Part shown: positions 1 to 14,300 of the stretch, one piece after another | How positions within the stretch are numbered: the stretch's first letter is position 1 | Layout of the letters: every line of letters starts with the position of its first letter | Origin: Trissonchulus latispiculum | Lineage: Eukaryota > Nematoda > Enoplea > Enoplida > Ironidae | Reading direction: 5' to 3' | NCBI GenBank assembly: GCA_030248195.1 | Contig: JASAND010020687.1 | Coordinates: 84,780 to 148,779, forward strand | Length of the DNA: 64,000 bases | The notes under the pieces: model-generated | What the model was told of the DNA's origin: nothing | The model's database searches: none | The model's input: the letters and a program-made list of their open reading frames with translations, nothing else | Position numbers and translations under genes: made by a program

Positions 1-177
1 GCAATAATCCTGCTATTAAGGATCACCTGTTGTCAAAGTTTGCGAAACCGAATGTATGTTTTAATGTTTGCTACCTTTCTTCTCAATGATATTCCTAAAT
101 ATTTCATAAATTTTTAATACTTTAATTAGTTTAACTAACATTGAAATATCGGAATAATGTGTGTCAATAATATATAT
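1..177. other. no gene seen
   Basis: AT-rich sequence with no supportable coding frame and no clear repeat structure. Confidence 0.5.
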
Positions 178-1254
178 CATAGGGGTCGCGGCAGCGACCC
201 CTATAATATGTGTGAAAAGTGGCTGGAGACAGTGTAAAATAAGCTGCGCAGAAGCTGCGCAAAATCCTGCGCAGATCCTGCGCAGATTTCATGCGCAAAT
301 TGTAGAGCACATCGAGTTTAGTATGTCTGTGAAGTTTCAGCCCCGTATCACTTACCGTTAAAAAGTTGCGCCCCGGACCGGTTATGGCGGCGATGTTTTT
401 TTTTCCGGTTTCTCCTATTTGATGGTTGTATTGTACATAATGTTCGCCGCTTTCACGTGATCTGCAGCGGTGGGCCAACCTAAAGGGCTATGGGGTCTAG
501 TAGTACCCTCTAAAGAATTTAAGAATCACAACTTTTTTTGCGCCGCAGCTGCGCCACAGCGCCGCAGTGGCGCCGCAAAGTCGGCTCACAGCGAAAAGTA
601 ACCATTTTTGTGGTCGTCGCTCAGATCGAACGTTACGAGCTGGAGCTGATTTCTTTTTATATTCAGAAATTACATATATTGAACTAACTAACGGTCCAGG
701 TTGCGTTTCTCTATCACTTCCCTAGCGACCACAGTGGCCCGTCAAAGATGGCGAAAATTCGAAAAATGAAAAATCGAAATATCTCGCTATCTATTTAACT
801 TTGAACGCTCAAATCTTCCATACAATGGTTTTCTGGCACGGAGAATCGATTCCCGCAGTCAGTTTTACCGTCAGACCCACCCATCTTGCTGGGCTGGTTC
901 CACTTTGCCGTCGGGAGAGTCAAGTCGGAAACCGCTTCCTGGAGGTCCATAGTAGGCTTTACCTGGCCTCTCAAAACTTTGTCTATAGGGGTTTTCTGGT
1001 GCGCCCAGCTCATTCCCGGTGTCCTTTTTGCCGTAGGACACATCCATCTTGCTGGGCTGGTTCCACTTTGCCGTCGGGAGGGTCAAGTCGGAAACCGCTT
1101 CCTGGAGGTCCATAGTAGGCTCTACCTGGCCTCTCAAAACTTTGTCTATAGGGGTTTTCTGGTGTGCCCAGCTCATTCCCGGTATCCGTTTTGCCGTCCG
1201 ACGTACCTATTTTGCTGGGCTGGTTCCACTTTGCCGTTTGAAGGGTCAGTCGGG
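178..1254. repeat. dispersed repeat, copy 1, ending in 163-bp tandem units
   Basis: This block matches 15459-17262 closely: the GC-rich 'ctgcgcagaagctgcgcaaa' stretch, the 'cgccgcagctgcgcc' stretch and the following unique-looking sequence occur in the same order in both. It opens with a short perfect hairpin (ataggggtcgc/gcgacccctat, 179-204). From about 872 it becomes a tandem array of 163-bp units (872-1034, 1035-1197, partial 1198-1254) marked by 'cttgctgggctggttccac'. The open frames here are by-products of the repeat and do not look like genes. The element class is unknown; no transposase or reverse transcriptase is visible. Confidence 0.75.
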
Positions 1255-1261
1255 TGGGGGG

Positions 1262-1507
1262 TCAAGTGGTCGAAAATAAAATTTTTCAAAAGTGGTTAAA
1301 TTTGGTACCAAATGAAAGCCCTAAGCGAGCTGAGCAACTTTTGTCATAGAACTGCATGCTCAAAGTGGCTGTAGAGTGCTCTGGTGGGGTGGGGTGGGGA
1401 CTTAGGCGATTTTCGGTCAAAAATGAAAGTTTTCAAAAGTGGTCAAATTTGGTACCAAATGAAAGCCCTAAGCGAGCTGAGCAACTTTTGTCATAAAACC
1501 GCATGCT
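1262..1507. repeat. satellite-like repeat, two 147-bp units
   Basis: Two tandem units carry 'aaatgaaagccctaagcgag' at the same phase about 147 bp apart. Related units occur at 17640-17870, and a more distant relative forms the long array at 7566-9806, which shares 'caaatgaaagccct'. Confidence 0.6.
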
Positions 1508-1545
1508 CCTGGGCTTATTCTAGTGGGGGGGGGGGGGTGGGGGGG
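1508..1545. mobile_element. isolated end of the CTGGGCTTATTCTAG purine-rich element
   Basis: The 15-bp sequence CTGGGCTTATTCTAG followed by a G run is identical to the terminal repeat of the complete element at 18257-18653. Only this end is present, so it is a fragment. Confidence 0.55.
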
Positions 1546-2235
1546 CTTCTAAATAGCTTTGCACTAAAGAAATTATCGAAATTTTTATAAATAAAACAAT
1601 TTTTGCACTAAAAACACGCTAAAACAAGATTTCTGCCTGGACGCAAAATTTTTTAACGGGACGCAACTTAAATTTAGCGGGACGCAAGGTTGACGCAAAT
1701 CCGAAAACCAAAAACCCTGCTTTGGGAAAACCTGAAAGTCAAGCTGAAGTTTAAATTAAATCTGCCGATTGAAACCGAAACTTCAGTTTTGATAAAAACC
1801 TGAAAAGTGTGACTGAAGATAAATTAGTCTCTTCTCAACACTTACGGGTTTAAAAGTTTCGAGTAGCAATTTTTTAATACTTTGCAAGCTTAGGTGACAT
1901 AATCATCCAACTATGTAGGCTTTTAAAATGTGCTGCTTGAAACTGGGCGTCATTGAATGAACCGAAATTGAAACTCTAACTAAAACTAAAACTGAAACCG
2001 AAAGTATTTCGCGTTGTCGTCTGAAAGTTAAGCTGAAATTATTTTAGTCGACCGACTGAAACCGAAATTATATTAGATCGCCAACTAAAACTGAACTGAA
2101 ATTAAAATAGATTACCGAAACAACACTACCTAATTGTGCAGCAGATTTACAACAAGAAAATTACATCGAGGTTGGCAGGCAGAACATTAATTATGAAACT
2201 CAAAGATCTATTCAAAGTGCAGTAGCCAGTTTGGA
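1546..2235. other. 3' flank of the host bZIP gene; no gene seen
   Basis: AT-rich sequence containing reiterated 'aaactgaaaccgaaa'-type words on both strands (about 1735-2120). No canonical AATAAA for the minus-strand gene ending at 2236 was found, so the 3' UTR is undefined. Confidence 0.4.
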
Positions 2236-2355
2236 CTAACTTGTATGAGGATGTGACTGTTTAGATACAGGGTCCGTCGACATCGAACAATCTGTATGTC
2301 TTAACAGCTCACCAATCACCAGTTTAAGCTTCTCTCGTAGGGTGTACACTTCGGT
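2236..2355 (-). CDS. bZIP gene terminal exon, rest of zipper and C-terminus
   Basis: Acceptor ttgttgcttcag. It continues the heptads (TEVYTLREKLKLVIGELL) in phase, then HTDC and a short Ser/Thr tail before TAG at 2236-2238. Confidence 0.83.
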   Translation of the reverse strand, partial: TEVYTLREKLKLVIGELLRHTDCSMSTDPVSKQSHPHTS

Positions 2356-5300
2356 CTGAAGCAACAAAAGTTGCATAAATCAACATAGCATGTTGAACAG
2401 CCAGCACATATTATTGTGTTGTAATTGAAAATTAACCCTTTTATGCCCGCGGGGGCCATTTGGCATAAGTGGTGATTTTTGGCATTTCTTCTAAAGTGCA
2501 GACACCGGTTGCACAATGGCACTTTGATCACGTGCTCGTTTTTCTCGACACTCGCACTACAATATAGAGTAATAAGTTCAATAAGTGCTAACGAAATAAA
2601 TTCCCGGCTGCCCTTTGGCGGAATGGCTAATTCGGCAGTGTGCTATGTTTCTGTGTTTATTTTAAACGGTTCCAACATCGGTTCTAAGTAGTTGGCGACA
2701 AAGCCGTTCTACCGGCGATAGGGGAGAACATGCAGATTAAATTAACATATAGTTGATCCTGTCTCAGAATCAAGTCTTGCACGTAAAATAAATTTATTAG
2801 TTTTTTGCAATGATTTTTTGAATTTGAATGAATGCATTTTTTGCATTTTGGGTGCATCGGAGACCCAAAAATGCTGGATTCAAAAATGTACAGAATTAGA
2901 AAGATGTAGAGAATTTAATTCTCTATCGATTGTTGGTAGTCTCATCTCTCTAGGTGCTCTCAGTAGAAATGGCAGCCTAAGTGTAAAATTGGTCATTTTG
3001 AGCCGATTTCCCCAAGAAGACTTGGTCAGAAGAGGGTTAGTTAATGTCGAAACTACGCCTTAAATTCCCCACAAACCACCAACCTCCAATTCGGTATTTC
3101 TAGATTCTAACCGCTGCACTCTGTCCCGCAGTTCGGTCAGTTCCTGACGTTTCCGTTTACGATATCGCGTAACAGCAGCCCTAAATCAAAGAGCAAAGAA
3201 CTCTACAAAAAGATCTGTGGTAACTACGTAAGCACACATACGACATATAAACGTTGTTTATCAGATCGCTATTTGTAACGAATTTACGAGTACTTGGCAT
3301 TTATTTAATATTTACGAGTACTTGGCATTTTTTAGGATTTTCAAAGTGGGAGAAGGGGCTTCGCCCTAGGAAGGGGGGAAGTGGAAGGTTTCCGAAAAGT
3401 GGGGGAGACGAGCTCAAAGTACAAATACACCAAAATTTTTAGCGAAACATTCGCATTTTAAGGCAAAAAAGCAAAAAATAGCTGTATTTTTAAGCTTAAA
3501 ATGAACTTATAAGTCCATAAATTAGCTAACAATTGAGATTTGAAAATTTGACCTCAAAAACTTAATCTTCGACACTTTCGGGCGAACCCCAAAAAAGTAG
3601 GTGGGGGCTTGCCGAAAAGTGGGAGAGGCTCCGAAAAGTGGACAGGGAACCGAAAAGTGGGAGCCCCCACCCCTGCCCACTAAAAAACTGGCAGTACATA
3701 TAGTACACTACACAGTATTATGCCTAGCATATTATACTTCTAAAGTTTAGTAGATAACACTGGATACGTACACGTTCGCGTATACCTGTTGTAAGACTTA
3801 CGTACTTATTTCGCTCAGTCTTATCATAGAAGCACTGCTTGCGCCAGTTTGTCTGATTCGAGCCGGACCCGGTGGAAGAAGGACTGTCCAGAGAGGAACT
3901 CTTGGAGACGCTGGAGGCCACAACCTGATGATCGCCCGGATCTGAATTTCGCTGAGGAGGCAGCAGAATCGGACCCCGTCCATCCACAGCACGACTGGAG
4001 CCAGAAGACGTCCTTAACAAAAACAGTATGTAGACATTACGTAGGTATAATCGAAAATATGGGTTCAAATATATTATGTAGGTTAAAAAGATAACATAAA
4101 TTACAACAGTTTCAGGGTTCTGATCTGAACATAGGGAACCAAAACGTATAGACGGCAGAATGCATATCAGTCTTCTCGAGACTCAAAAGTCACAAATTGA
4201 AGTTACATTTTTGGTCTGCATCAAAGACAACTCAAAACAAAAAAATCAGCCTTCAACAATATAATGTCTAGGCACAGAGCATTATCTAAACAAAACGATT
4301 CAGAAAATATTATGTAAGTCCTTCAAGACTTTCAGAGTTCAAAAAACTAAGAAAAGAAAATTTAATCCTTCTAGACCACCCACAGGGTACGTACAGATTA
4401 GTGTTTCTGGACATGGTCTGAGAAATGCCTGAAGCATCCGTGCTTCCACCGAGATTAAAATCCGACGGAAAACATAATTGCAACGGAATGTTAATCTCTT
4501 GATTGCCAATCTTTAGGGAAACACTTAGCTTACGACCCGCACTAAAACAAAAGAGAAGATGGAAGAAACAAGGGACGTGGTATATAGATAGCTACATACA
4601 CACATAAAATGCAAGCACTTATTGTGGCATACTATTATGTAGTACGTAACCAAGAGTATAAGAGTAAGAAACTCTTATGTTGAAATACTGCAAGGTATGC
4701 TCAGTGCGTTAACTCGGGACCCTCCCCCGTTACTTCCGGGGGATCCCACTTTAATACACTAAATACACACTTTTATATAAACGCGTGCGCGCTCGCTGAT
4801 TCGCTATATTACAATCAGGCTTACGGTGGGCAATTTTTTTAGTTATTCTTATTAATTATAGCTTTAAGTACATAGCTTAATGCAATTAAAAACTAATTCA
4901 ACAACTTTGTAGCACTTTTCTGCTCTTTCGCATTATATAAAAATTGTTGCAGATTACATTTATTCGAATTTTTGTTTAAAAAACAATTTTTATAGAATTG
5001 GAAAGAGCAGAAAAAATGCCACATACTTGTCGAATTAATTTTTTAACTGCATTAAGCCAAGAGTACACAATAAGAGTGTGCCATTAGGCACACTCAGCGT
5101 TAACTGAGCAAAAACTATGCTCTGTTCGCGAACGACTGACTCACCCTCCGCTTTGTTTTTGCTCTGCTAATGTACTCTTGATTAAGCTAATTAAAGCTAT
5201 AATTAATATTACCTACCATAAGCCTAAGGATTTTCAGGAAATCAGAAAGTAGACACTCGTTTATACAGGAGCGTAGGCAGGGGAGGGCCAGAGGGGGAAT

Positions 5301-8300
5301 TCCCCTCCCAGAAACCAATTTGTCCCCCGGAAAATTTGCCTTGTCGGGTGAAATTTTGTAAATTTTCTTTTCGCGAATTTTCTTAATTAACTCAGGAAGA
5401 TTTATGTGCACATCAAACTACACTGCCAAATTTCCTAAAATTTTTACAAAATTTGCTCTGAAAAAATACGTTTCACCCTTGCCATATTCAAAAAAGGTTT
5501 GGCTTTTAGCTGGGGGCTGCCGTCGCCAGAAACCCGCGTATTTTATTACAGATCGAACATTTTGCACTATATGATCTAACATGTTTGTAGAAATTGTTGT
5601 CCCAAAATCGTTTCAGTAAGCGAATTTATACAGGAATTTAAAATAGCACAATCCTTATTTATGCGATTTGGTAATTAATCTTTTTTAAACGTTTTCATTA
5701 TAACTTTTGTTGCAATTTACAAAGCTTTTCTAGCTTCTGGGGGGCTCTTATCTATTATATACTCTTGGTAGCGTACACACGATTTGAGTGTAATGTAAGA
5801 AATGGTAATTCTGAAACTGTTTCACGACAACAATAATTATTAATAGTCAAAGTGAAATTGAAAAATTCAGAAAAATGTTTGCGTTGTACCAAGAGTACAT
5901 AATAGATAAGAGTATGACAGCTGGCAGCTTCTCTGTTATCAGCTGCAGGTACATGCTCTGCACGCTAACGGCTGACCCCATACACAAACGTGTACCTAGT
6001 GACCCCCCCCACAAATCAGTACCCAGTACACGTTTCTGTACGTTCACTCGCCGTATCTTTACGTGTTAAAGCTCGAAAACACAACGCTTGCGAGCGTCTA
6101 ATTTGTGTCTGCTTCGAGCTTTAGAACGCTAAGATAGCGGCCAAATTCGTTTGAAGTGAGCATACACGTTTGTGGGGGGGGGGGGGGGTCAGCCGTTAGC
6201 GTGCAGAGCATGTACCTGCAGCTGATAACAGAGAGCTTGCCAGCTGTCACACTCTTATCTATTATGTACTCTTGGTTGTACATATATACCTGTCCTGGGA
6301 TGCGATAAGTTTTGACGGAGAAACACCGGCCTTCTTCGCAAAATAGGAACTCCTGTCCAGGCTAATGTTATTGGAAGGGGTAGACCTTAAACAGAAAAAT
6401 CACAAATGGCCACAGTCACCTTCCTCTTAATTCGCTGTAATACGGCTATATATACTTGCTATTTATTTTACTTCCAATACCAGGCTTTACCCAGGCCAAC
6501 ATTTCTGGAGGGGAAAGCCTAGGGAAGAGTCCCTCCTTTCGGAGAAAGCTAAATATTTCACAAATAATCAGAGCTAAATTTTGAGTCGAGCTGTGATGGT
6601 AAAAGAAGTTCGATTAGATTTTGGGGAACTCCTGAAATACTCCAGCAGGGAAAGAAAAATAAGAAATACGGTAGATATGACACGTATTTAATTAATACTA
6701 AATAGTGTCTAAATTTTATATTAGGTAGTGCGCGTCAGCGCACTACCTAGAATAGGGAAAAAAGGCGTATTGCGGCCTCTTGGAACATAGTTTTCCCTGG
6801 TGCTGGCGGAGGAGTTGAGGTAGAGCCTTCATATTTTACCAGTAGAAACCCCTTCACGAGGGGTACATGCTGTGCAAATTTGAGCAAAATCGGCCGAGCC
6901 GTTTTTGAGATATGACAGATTCAATTTTTCAATGCACGACTTTCTCTCCATTTCCCCCCCCCCCCCCCCCCTAGGGGTCGGAGGTCTTAGATTTCCTATA
7001 CCATATGGGGTTTTTTGAACAACTTTTTCCCCATTTTTGGGGAAATGAGTATGGAGTAGGTGTGACCCCCCCATAGGTCTGTGTACATAGCAGGATTTCG
7101 ATTTTTTCGGAGATAGTTTTTTTCAAAAATGGTCAATCCTTCTGTTCAAGTAAACTTGAACTGGGGCAGGCCGATGGGTCTGAGGTTCGCCGAGGAGCAT
7201 GGCCCCACGGCCCTAATTGCCATGGGGTATATGAATTTTGGATCTGGTCCCTGTAGTTTTCTGGCCAGGGGTCACTAGTTAACGTGTAAAAGGGGGGGTC
7301 TGGGCCTACGGAGTAGGCAGCCCTATACATAAGAGCTGCTGGGCTGAGGTTTCGTATTCGAATAGGAACCCCTATATGGTGAATCTAAATGGCCCATTAG
7401 TTTCGCTGTAGGACCTATCCATGTGGCTGGGGGGCACCCTGATGGTGGTGGGCCCTACCGTGTCGCAACTCCAACTTTAACCTCTTCTACAGAAATATCT
7501 ACAGTGAGCAGCTCTCTCTTATTTGGGATTTAGGGTGGGGTGCGGGGGCACTACAGCATAGACTATAGTAGGTTTCGCCCGGACCCCTGTGGCGCCCTGG
7601 CCAGGGGTCCGGACCGTGGACCATGCCCAAAATGGCCAAAAATCGATTTTTCTAAAAGTGGCCAAGTTTGGTATCAAATGAAAGCCCTTGGTGAGGCGAA
7701 CATTTTTTGTCATTGGAGGACCCCTCCAAAGTGGCCCCAGTGGCCTGTGGCGCCCTGACCAGGGTCCGGACCGGTCCAAAATGGCCAAAAATCGATTTTT
7801 CCAAAAGTGGCCATGTTTGGTATCAAATGAAAGCCCTTGGTGAGGCGAACATTTTTTGTCATTGGAAGACCCCTCCAAAGTGGTCCCAGCGGCCTGTGGC
7901 GCCCTGGCCAGGGTCCGGACCGGTCCAAAATGCTCAAAAATCGATTTTTCCAAAAGTGGCCATGTTTGGTATCAAATGAAAGCCCTTGGTGAGGCGAACA
8001 TTTTTTGTCATTGGAGGACCCCTCCAAAGTGGCCCCAGCGGTCTGTGGCGTCCTGACCGGGGTCCGGACTGGTCAAAAATCGATTTTTTAAAAAATTTCC
8101 AACTACTTTGGTATCAAATGAAAGCCCTTGGTGAGGGGAACATTTTTTCTCATTGGAGGACCCCTCCAAAGTGGTCCCAGCGGCCTGTGGCGCCCTGGCC
8201 AGGGTCCGGACTGGTCAAAAATCGATTTTTTAAAAAATTTCCAAGTTTGGTATTAAATGAAAGCCCTTGGTCAGGCGAACATTTTTTCTCATTGGAGGAC

Positions 8301-11300
8301 CCCTCCAAAGTGTTCCCAGCGGCCTGTGGCGCCCTGACCAGGGTCCGGACTGGTCAAAAATCGATTTTTTAAAAAATTTCCAAGTTTGGTATCAAATGAA
8401 AGCCCTTGGTCAGGCGAACATTTTGTCATTGGAGGACCCCCTCCAAAGTGGTCCCAGCGGCCAGTGGCGCCCTGACCAGGGTCCGAACCGGTCCAAAATG
8501 GTCAAAAATCGATTTTTCTAAAAGTGGCCAAGTTTGGTATCACATGAAAGCTCTTGGTCAGGCGAACATTTTTTGTCATTGGAGGACCACTCCAAAGTGG
8601 CCCCAGCGGTCTGTGGCGCCCTGACCGGGGTCCGGACTGGGCCCTGTTGCATAAAAACAATTTTCATAAGTAAATAACAATAGGCAGTTTGGAGAAATAG
8701 GCAATAGGCCCTATTAAAATGCGTTGCATAAAACACTATTTGTCATAGGCTCATTTTTCATACCTATTGACAATGAAATCAATAGGTGTACTTATTAAAA
8801 CTAGCTGATTTCATTGCGTATAGTAATTGCACTATCATACGATAGGTCTTAATGAAACGATAACTGTTGAATGAAGCGAAACCTCGAGCAAATAATATTA
8901 CAATAGTAAACAATAATGACACAACAAAAATAATAAAATAATAGGAAACAATGAAATAATATGAAACATCAAACAATAGTGTGTTTTCACAAAAGCTTGG
9001 TTTGTTTATTAATTTAAACTTAACGTTTGCATGCATTATATTAATTTATTATTATTCATTCATTATTCATTCATAATTATTCATTTTATTAATTTCAAAT
9101 TTTTAAAATCAATGCATTTTAGATTTCGCGTGAAGATACTGTCAAAGTTTGCCTCTATAGTTTGCTTTTTAGACATTGACCGCACGCTATGTTTCTAAAT
9201 TTTTATCCCTTTTACCGAAGAAAACTGTGCTGAATAACACATAGAAGCACATATTATTGGAAACAAATTATCCTCTTTGATAATTCGAAAAATCAACTGA
9301 TTCTATAGGTGAAGTTTAATAGCTATTAAAATTGATGAAGTTTTATGCAACGCTCGCCTATCGAAATCGCCTATTAAATTGGAAAAATCGCCTATTGCCT
9401 ATTGTAATTGAAAATTAGTTTTATGCAACGCTCTCAGCCTATTTACCTATTGCCTATTGGACCTATTTACCTATTGAAAGTTTTATGCAACGGGCCCCTG
9501 GTCAAAAATCGATTTTTTAAAAAATTTCCAAGTTTGTTATCAAATGAAAGCCCGTGGCAAGGCGAACATTTTTTGTCATTGGAGGACCCCTCCAAAGTGG
9601 ACCCAGCTACGTGTGGCGCCCTGACGAGGGTCCGGACCGGTCCAAAATGGTCAAATATCGATTTTTCCAAAAGTGTCCAAGTTTGGTATCAAATGAAAGC
9701 CCGTGGCGAGGCGAACATTTTTTGTCATTGGAGGACCTCTCTAAAGTGTCCTTAGCCAGCTGTGGCGCCCTGACCAGGGTCCGGACTGGTCAAAAATCGA
9801 TATTTTATGATGCAGAAACAATTGCGTTTTTTTCAAATTTTCCGTACCCCACGCACCGCGACGACCCCCCCCCCCCCGGTGCGAATTCGGCACCCGTCAT
9901 CCTGTTTTCTGATAACCCCTCTGCAAACGTTTTCTGATGCCGAAACAATTGCGTTTTCTCAAAACTTTCCGTACTCCAAGCAGCGCGACGACCCACCACC
10001 CGTGGGGAGTTCGGCCCCCCGTGATCTTGTTTTAGTATAACCCCTCTGTGGACGTTTTGTGATGAAGTAACAATTGCGTTTTTTCAAAGTTTCCGTACCC
10101 CACGCACCGCGACGACCCCCCCCCCCCGGGTGGGAGTTCGGCCCCCCAACACCCTCCTTTCCGACAACCCCTCTGTAAACGTTTTGTGATGCTGAAACAA
10201 TTGCGCTTTTCAAATTTTCCGTACCCCATGCGCCGCGACGACCCCCCCCCCCCCGGCGGGAGATCGGCCCCCCGTCATCCTGTTTTCCGGAAAACCTTTA
10301 CTAAACTTAACGTTTTCTGATGCAGAAACAATTGCGTTTTTTCAAAGTTTCCGTACCCCACGCACCGCGACGACCCCCCCCCCCGGTGGGAGTTCGGCCC
10401 CCCATCACCCTCCTTTCCGACAACCCCTCTGTTAACGTTTTCTGATGCAGAATCAATGACGGTTTTTTAAATTTTCCGTACCCCACGCACCGCGACGACC
10501 CCCCCGTGGGAGTTCGGCCCCCCGTCATCCTGTTTTCCGGAAAACCTTTACTAAACTTAACGTTTTCTGATTCAGAAACAATTGCGTTTTTTCAACTTTT
10601 CCGTAGCCAACGCACCGCGACGGCCCTCCCCCCGGTGGGAGTTCGGCCTCCCTCTTCCTGTTTTCCGGAAAACCTTTACTAAACGTTTTCTGATGCAGAA
10701 TTAATTGTTTTTTTCAAATTTTCCGTACCCCACCCACCGCGACGCCCCCCCCCCCCCGGTGGGAGTTCGGCCCCCCATCCTCTTTTCAGATAACCCCTCC
10801 GGAAACGTTTTCTCGAGCAGAAACAATTTTTTTTTTCAAATTTTCCGTACCCCACGCGCCGCGACGACCCCACCGGTGGGAGTTCGGCCCCCTGTTATTC
10901 TGTTTTCCGATAACCCCTCTGTAAACGTGGGAGATTTTTTGCAGAAATGAGCAAAAAAATGGTATTTTTGTCGTATTTTGCATGGTGAAACACAAAAAGT
11001 TCTCTGAAATGCCAGGATTTAAGCTAAAAATACCCATTTTTAGGAAAAAAACTCCGGCGAAGCCGGCAAATTTTTGAACATTTTACCATTTCTGGAAACA
11101 ATGTATATAGACCTCGTTTAGGGGGAAAGCCCAAAATCCGGGGGGAGGCATTTTCGGGGTGCCCTCGCCCCCTACTAAAAAACCCTGCCCTCCGTGGGCG
11201 TTCGCACCCCCCCCCTCATTCTGTTTTCCGATATACTGACCCCACCCACCTAATTCTCTTTTCAGATAAACCCATACTTTTGGGGGGGGGGGGATCCCGA

Positions 11301-14300
11301 GCAAATCACATGGGGTTAGTAAATGTAGTTTAATACAGCACGTGATTTGCCCCGCGGCCGCCCAGCCCCTTACGCCGCGTCCACGTACAACAGTGTATTA
11401 CATCTACCATGACAATGCGTAACCCTTACACACAAACAAACCAATATAAAGAGATATTGCTCCGTACAAATGATAAAAATGCCCTAAACATGCTTACAAT
11501 AGATATATACGTACGTATATATGTACGTCCTGTCTGGTTTTTTCAAACCGTTTTTCTGGCAGTTTATTCATTTCATATATTAAGCCCTCTTAAAAACGCT
11601 AAAGCGGAAAAATGCAAGAAACTAGTGGGAAAAATGCCCTAAACGGGCATGCAATGGCTAGAATAGGGAAAGAAGGAAGGACGGAAAAATGCCAATATAT
11701 ACGTATATATACTTGTCAGTCGGCGCTGAAAATGGTAAGAAACTAGATTCAGCGCCGAATAGGGAAAGCAGTCGGCGCTGAAAATTATAGAAACTAGATT
11801 CAGCGCCGAATAGGGAATGCAGTCGGCGATGAAAAGGATAGAAACTAGATTCAGCGCCGAATAGGGAAAGCAGTCGGCGCTGAAAATTATAGAAACTAGA
11901 TTCAGCGCCGAATAGGGAATGCAGTCGCGTAGCGTGGAACAGGCACTTCCTCCGTCCATCCTATTCGCGTGAATTGCGATATATCCAGCTGAACGGTTCA
12001 TTTTTCTAACAATGTTACCTTCCATACGGTAATCTCATTAACTGTGAATGGGTTTTATGCTCGTGAATTACAATATGTTGATATGAGCGCCTGCTTTCTC
12101 GTACAATTTTATCTCATACAGCAAACTTGAAACTGTTCCTGGGTTGTCTACTTTTAGACTTAGTTGAGCCTCGCGACAGTAGAATATCTACTGCGATCGC
12201 GTTTTAGTGTCCTAATATAGACAAGATTAAGATTTCGTTTTGGCACATACTTTTATTGACTTTTCCAACACAACATTTTTAACGATCAATAACACTTTTA
12301 ATTTGTTTTAGACTACTATTAAGAGCGAAATTATTACAAGAACAAAAAGTGCTCCTTCGTCGCATGTAAAATACATATGAGTCTTCGTAGGCAGGTTGTA
12401 CATAAGCAAAAACTAGCCTGTAAAATACATATGAGTTCCGTAGGGAGGTTGTAAATTAAGGAAAACAAGTTGCAACTGCTCAACATATGAGCCTGTCCTA
12501 CAACGAGGCTCATATTGGCGTATGTCATAATACGAATAATTTGCAGATATATATATATATATTTTACTTTTATATAAATACATACTGCACAAAGCTTTTC
12601 ATTACAAATTATCCTGCACATAGCTTGTTGATCAGTCATTATAGTGTGCATATGCTCAATACGGTACGCCATGAGGCGCTCTGACTCACAGCCAAGTGGG
12701 AACGCATTCTGCGTGGGTATGTGAAAGTGTTTCGAGAATGCATTAGGTTTACCGTGTACCACAGCGTATCGCGAAATATTAGGTGTGCCATAGTGTTTCA
12801 GGAAACATCAGGATGCATGTACAGTTCAGCTTGAGCAGTCGTAGTTCACTTCAATCCATTTCTTCTGGGCCACGACGTCTATTCATTTTTCCGTAGTGTG
12901 GATGAAGCTGAGATTCTTTAATGAGGCTTTAATGTGGAATGCACTGTGACGCCAATATGAGCCTCGTTGTAGGACAGGCTCATATGTTGAGCAGTTGCAA
13001 CTTGTTTTCCTTTAACGTTAAAAATAGGTGACACAATATAAAAATACAGGTGCTCTCCATAATTATTAAAAAAGGAGGAGACGTCATCCGTCGTTATGTC
13101 GATCGCATTTTGAGACTACCTTTGGCAACTTGGTTGAGTTGTTTTTGACCAACTCTACAGGGACAGTTTCCTGGCTAACACTTTGCACCTTCGGCTGAAA
13201 GGTGCCAGCAAATAACAACAACAACTACTACTACTACTACTACTACTATTACAACTACTGCTAGTACAGTTATTAACCCACCCGATATTAACTGTGGATC
13301 GAGTCGCTGGCGGAGGCGGGTGTCCCACACCGGCAGCGTTTTCTGGCGAGGGCAGGGTGGCCAGGGAAGCCAGCTGGTTTAGAAGATCACCCGTATCAGG
13401 CCGGGAGAGGGGCCCACCCTCCTCCTGCAGCGTCTCAATCAGTCGGGTCAGCTCGGCCGTCTGCAGTTCACACCGCTGCTCCATATGAGTCTGACTGTTG
13501 GACCCGGCAGCACCATTGCGCTCATCACCATTGCAACCCTAAAAATTAAAAATACAAATTTACACGTACACTGTACACACACCTAAAAACTGACAAACAT
13601 CAGCAAGCCTGTCCTCAGGAAATAAGGTTGCTAGACTGCTAAGTGGGATTGCATTGTCTACTACAAGTAGACTAGGCTGCTGTTTTTATAGAGAACAAAA
13701 CACGTCCTGAATTTTGTGAATTTCCATCATTCCTAATGAATCGCTATATTAAGCACTGGGGATTCCTACACACAAGTAAGCTGGGAATGAGATGCCTCCC
13801 TCTACTAGTGGGGGATGAAATAGACAAATGGATAAAATAAAATTGATGTTTCAAATAATTTGTCTAAGTCTAAAAGCGACAGTTTTCGACGGGCAAGACA
13901 GACACCAAGACTGACGAAGTCTCGGCTTTTGGGTGAAACTGACATCGACTACCGAGACTCCCAACATTGGGGGTGGGGAATGCCTAACTAAACTGACCTC
14001 TCTCCTAGAAATTACCTTACCCCCGAAACTGTCCCCTCGGGATTTTTGCTTCTCCGGATTATTGTTATTATATATAGATTATTGCGTTAGTTTTATAATT
14101 TAAAAAATCCAGTCATTTTTGCGAACTTTTTGCTCTTCACCAATACCAAGAAAAATATGCCTAAAAAACTAATTTTTGGCCCTTTTCTGCAAGCCTTTTC
14201 TCCTCCCCGAAAAATTTCTTCCCCCCCCCCCTTCACGAGAAAATCCCTAACAAATTACCCGAATGACTAAAACTGATAAAAAATTACTAAAACTGCTGAA

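Noticed and set aside
801..1299. Several overlapping open frames on both strands
   Set aside because: They repeat with the 163-bp units and change frame with the repeat; the encoded strings are the repeat translated.
7519..8624. Chains of 70-140 codon frames
   Set aside because: All are translations of the satellite; the same peptide recurs in shifted frames.
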